Origin: Hyphomicrobiaceae bacterium
Lineage (GTDB): Bacteria > Pseudomonadota > Alphaproteobacteria > Rhizobiales > Hyphomicrobiaceae
Length of the DNA stretch: 64,000 bases
Assembly: GCA_041397645.1 (NCBI GenBank)
Contig: JAWKWE010000004.1
Location: 62,001-126,000, forward strand
Direction: 5' to 3'
Shown here: positions 63,007 through 64,000 of the stretch, one piece after another
Layout of the letters: every line of letters starts with the position of its first letter
Position numbering within the stretch: position 1 is the first letter of the stretch
The notes under the pieces: model-generated
Databases searched by the model: none
What the model was told of the DNA's origin: nothing
The model's input: the letters and a program-made list of their open reading frames with translations, nothing else
Translations under genes and position numbers: made by a program

Positions 63007-64000
63007 TCAGACAGCGCTCGGGCGACCATGATCGCGCGTGCCGTAGTAGAATATGAACAAGTAGCTCGGCACCGCGAGCAAAGCGTAGGCAAGCTGGAAG
63101 TCGATGTGCGCTTTCAGGTGCGCAAACGCGAACGGCATTAATGCTCCACCAGCGATTGCCATAATGAGAAACGCCGAAGCGGTTTCCGTGTGACGTCCCA
63201 GCCCTCGGATCGCCAGCGGAAATATCGCCGGCCACATCATGGCATTCGCAAATCCCAAAGCTGCGATAAAGCCGACCGAGGTATATCCGCGCGTGAGGTA
63301 CGCACCGATGGTGAGCGCAACGCCGATTGCAGCCGAGACGGCGAGATAACGCTCCTGACTGACGAAGCGCGGAATGAGCATCAGCCCCGCTGCATAACCC
63401 ACCATCATGGCAAACAGCGTGTAGGAGGTGAACAACGCCGTCTGCGAGAGGGGAAGATCAAATCCAGCTCCGTACACTCCGATGGCATCGCCTGCCATGA
63501 CTTCCACGCCGACATATAAAAACAAGCAGACAACACCTAACCACAGATTCGCAGACCATAAGCTACCGCTGCGCTTGTCGGTGGTCGGCGCATCGTTGAC
63601 CGCCGAGGGCGACAAATCCGGCAGCCGAGATCGCAAGATCCAAACTCCAAGAAGCGCTAGCAACGCAGCCATGGCCATGTAAGGCCCGTGGACCTGCGCC
63701 GCAAAGGCATTCAGCAGATCATCGCGTGCTTGCGGCGTCGGCGCCGATTTCACCTTTGCGGCGAAGTCCTCAAGTCCGTGCAGCACCAACGCACCAAAAA
63801 CAATTGGAGCAAGGAAACCCGCAAACTTGTTTGCAAGCCCCATGAACGCAATTCTCTGCGCGGCGCTTTCTATCGGGCCGACAATGGAAATGTAGGGGTT
63901 GGACGCAGTCTGAAGCAGCGACAGGCCCGCACCGATCACGAATAGCCCGGTGAGCGCGCCGGGATACTGACGCAGGGTGGTGAATTCACCGAAGATGAAG
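63007..64000 (-). CDS. Sugar MFS transporter (FucP/GluP family), 5' end outside window
   Basis: Open to the right edge of the window, so the N-terminus is missing. The segment carries the family block GAGLSLLQTASNPYISIVGP, then QRIAFMGLANKFAGFLAP, and a typical second half of six membrane segments ending FIFYYGTRDHG. This matches glucose/galactose or fucose permeases, which move sugars with H+ or Na+. Substrate undetermined. Confidence 0.88.
   Translation of the reverse strand, partial: FIFGEFTTLRQYPGALTGLFVIGAGLSLLQTASNPYISIVGPIESAAQRIAFMGLANKFAGFLAPIVFGALVLHGLEDFAAKVKSAPTPQARDDLLNAFAAQVHGPYMAMAALLALLGVWILRSRLPDLSPSAVNDAPTTDKRSGSLWSANLWLGVVCLFLYVGVEVMAGDAIGVYGAGFDLPLSQTALFTSYTLFAMMVGYAAGLMLIPRFVSQERYLAVSAAIGVALTIGAYLTRGYTSVGFIAALGFANAMMWPAIFPLAIRGLGRHTETASAFLIMAIAGGALMPFAFAHLKAHIDFQLAYALLAVPSYLFIFYYGTRDHGRPSAV

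Overview
The window looks like a stretch of alphaproteobacterial chromosome, most likely Hyphomicrobiales (Hyphomicrobium/Filomicrobium-like). I infer this from the gene families and their order: plsX-fabH-ihfA-MerR, secD-secF followed by Mth938-like and squalene/phytoene-synthase-like genes, a CBP3-type cytochrome bc1 chaperone, a K+-independent membrane pyrophosphatase, PHB genes with PhaR, and TrmFO. No 16S gene is present, so the genus is inference. The window starts inside metW (plus strand) and ends inside a sugar MFS transporter (minus strand).

Region 1-26.7 kb is core chromosome. It holds metW (partial), a SAM methyltransferase, gloB, a NYN/LOTUS-type RNA-processing candidate, a secreted amphipathic-repeat protein, the PHB genes phaB and phaA with the divergent regulator phaR, and a PAS-GGDEF-EAL protein with a degenerate cyclase half. 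These are followed by rpmF, mtgA, an isoprenoid pair (ispA, ispG), a zinc operon (zur-znuC-znuB with a candidate Zur box), a 1103-residue membrane/coiled-coil protein with a tandemly duplicated module, an FAH-family hydrolase, a DUF1800-DUF1501 pair and modA.

Region 26.87-38.61 kb is a compact integrated element in the 3' half of tRNA-Pro(GGG). It is bounded by a 46-bp direct repeat and the intact tRNA is kept at the right end. It encodes a tyrosine integrase, an AlpA-like excisionase, a primase-helicase followed by a nine-copy iteron-like array, small and large terminase subunits, several unrecognised small proteins, and a restriction-modification pair (BglII-type nuclease plus MT-A70 adenine methylase). 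No portal, capsid, tail or lysis gene is visible. This gene set suggests a phage satellite (PICI-like) carrying its own replication, packaging and R-M functions. Three of its genes have an inverted repeat placed directly before the start codon. This element is the most interesting part of the window.

Region 38.65-64 kb is again core chromosome: a phosphopantetheinyl transferase, MerR regulator, ihfA, fabH, plsX, DUF177 and CBP3 chaperone on the minus strand, then bamE, a TadG-like VWA protein, hppA, a DUF937 protein, two tandem secreted paralogs, a RidA-family protein, mntH with a candidate manganese-type operator, trmFO, a large secreted SGNH hydrolase, homologs of the mitochondrial complex I assembly factors NDUFAF6 and NDUFAF3 beside secF-secD-yajC, a DUF815 ATPase, a small secreted protein and the MFS transporter.
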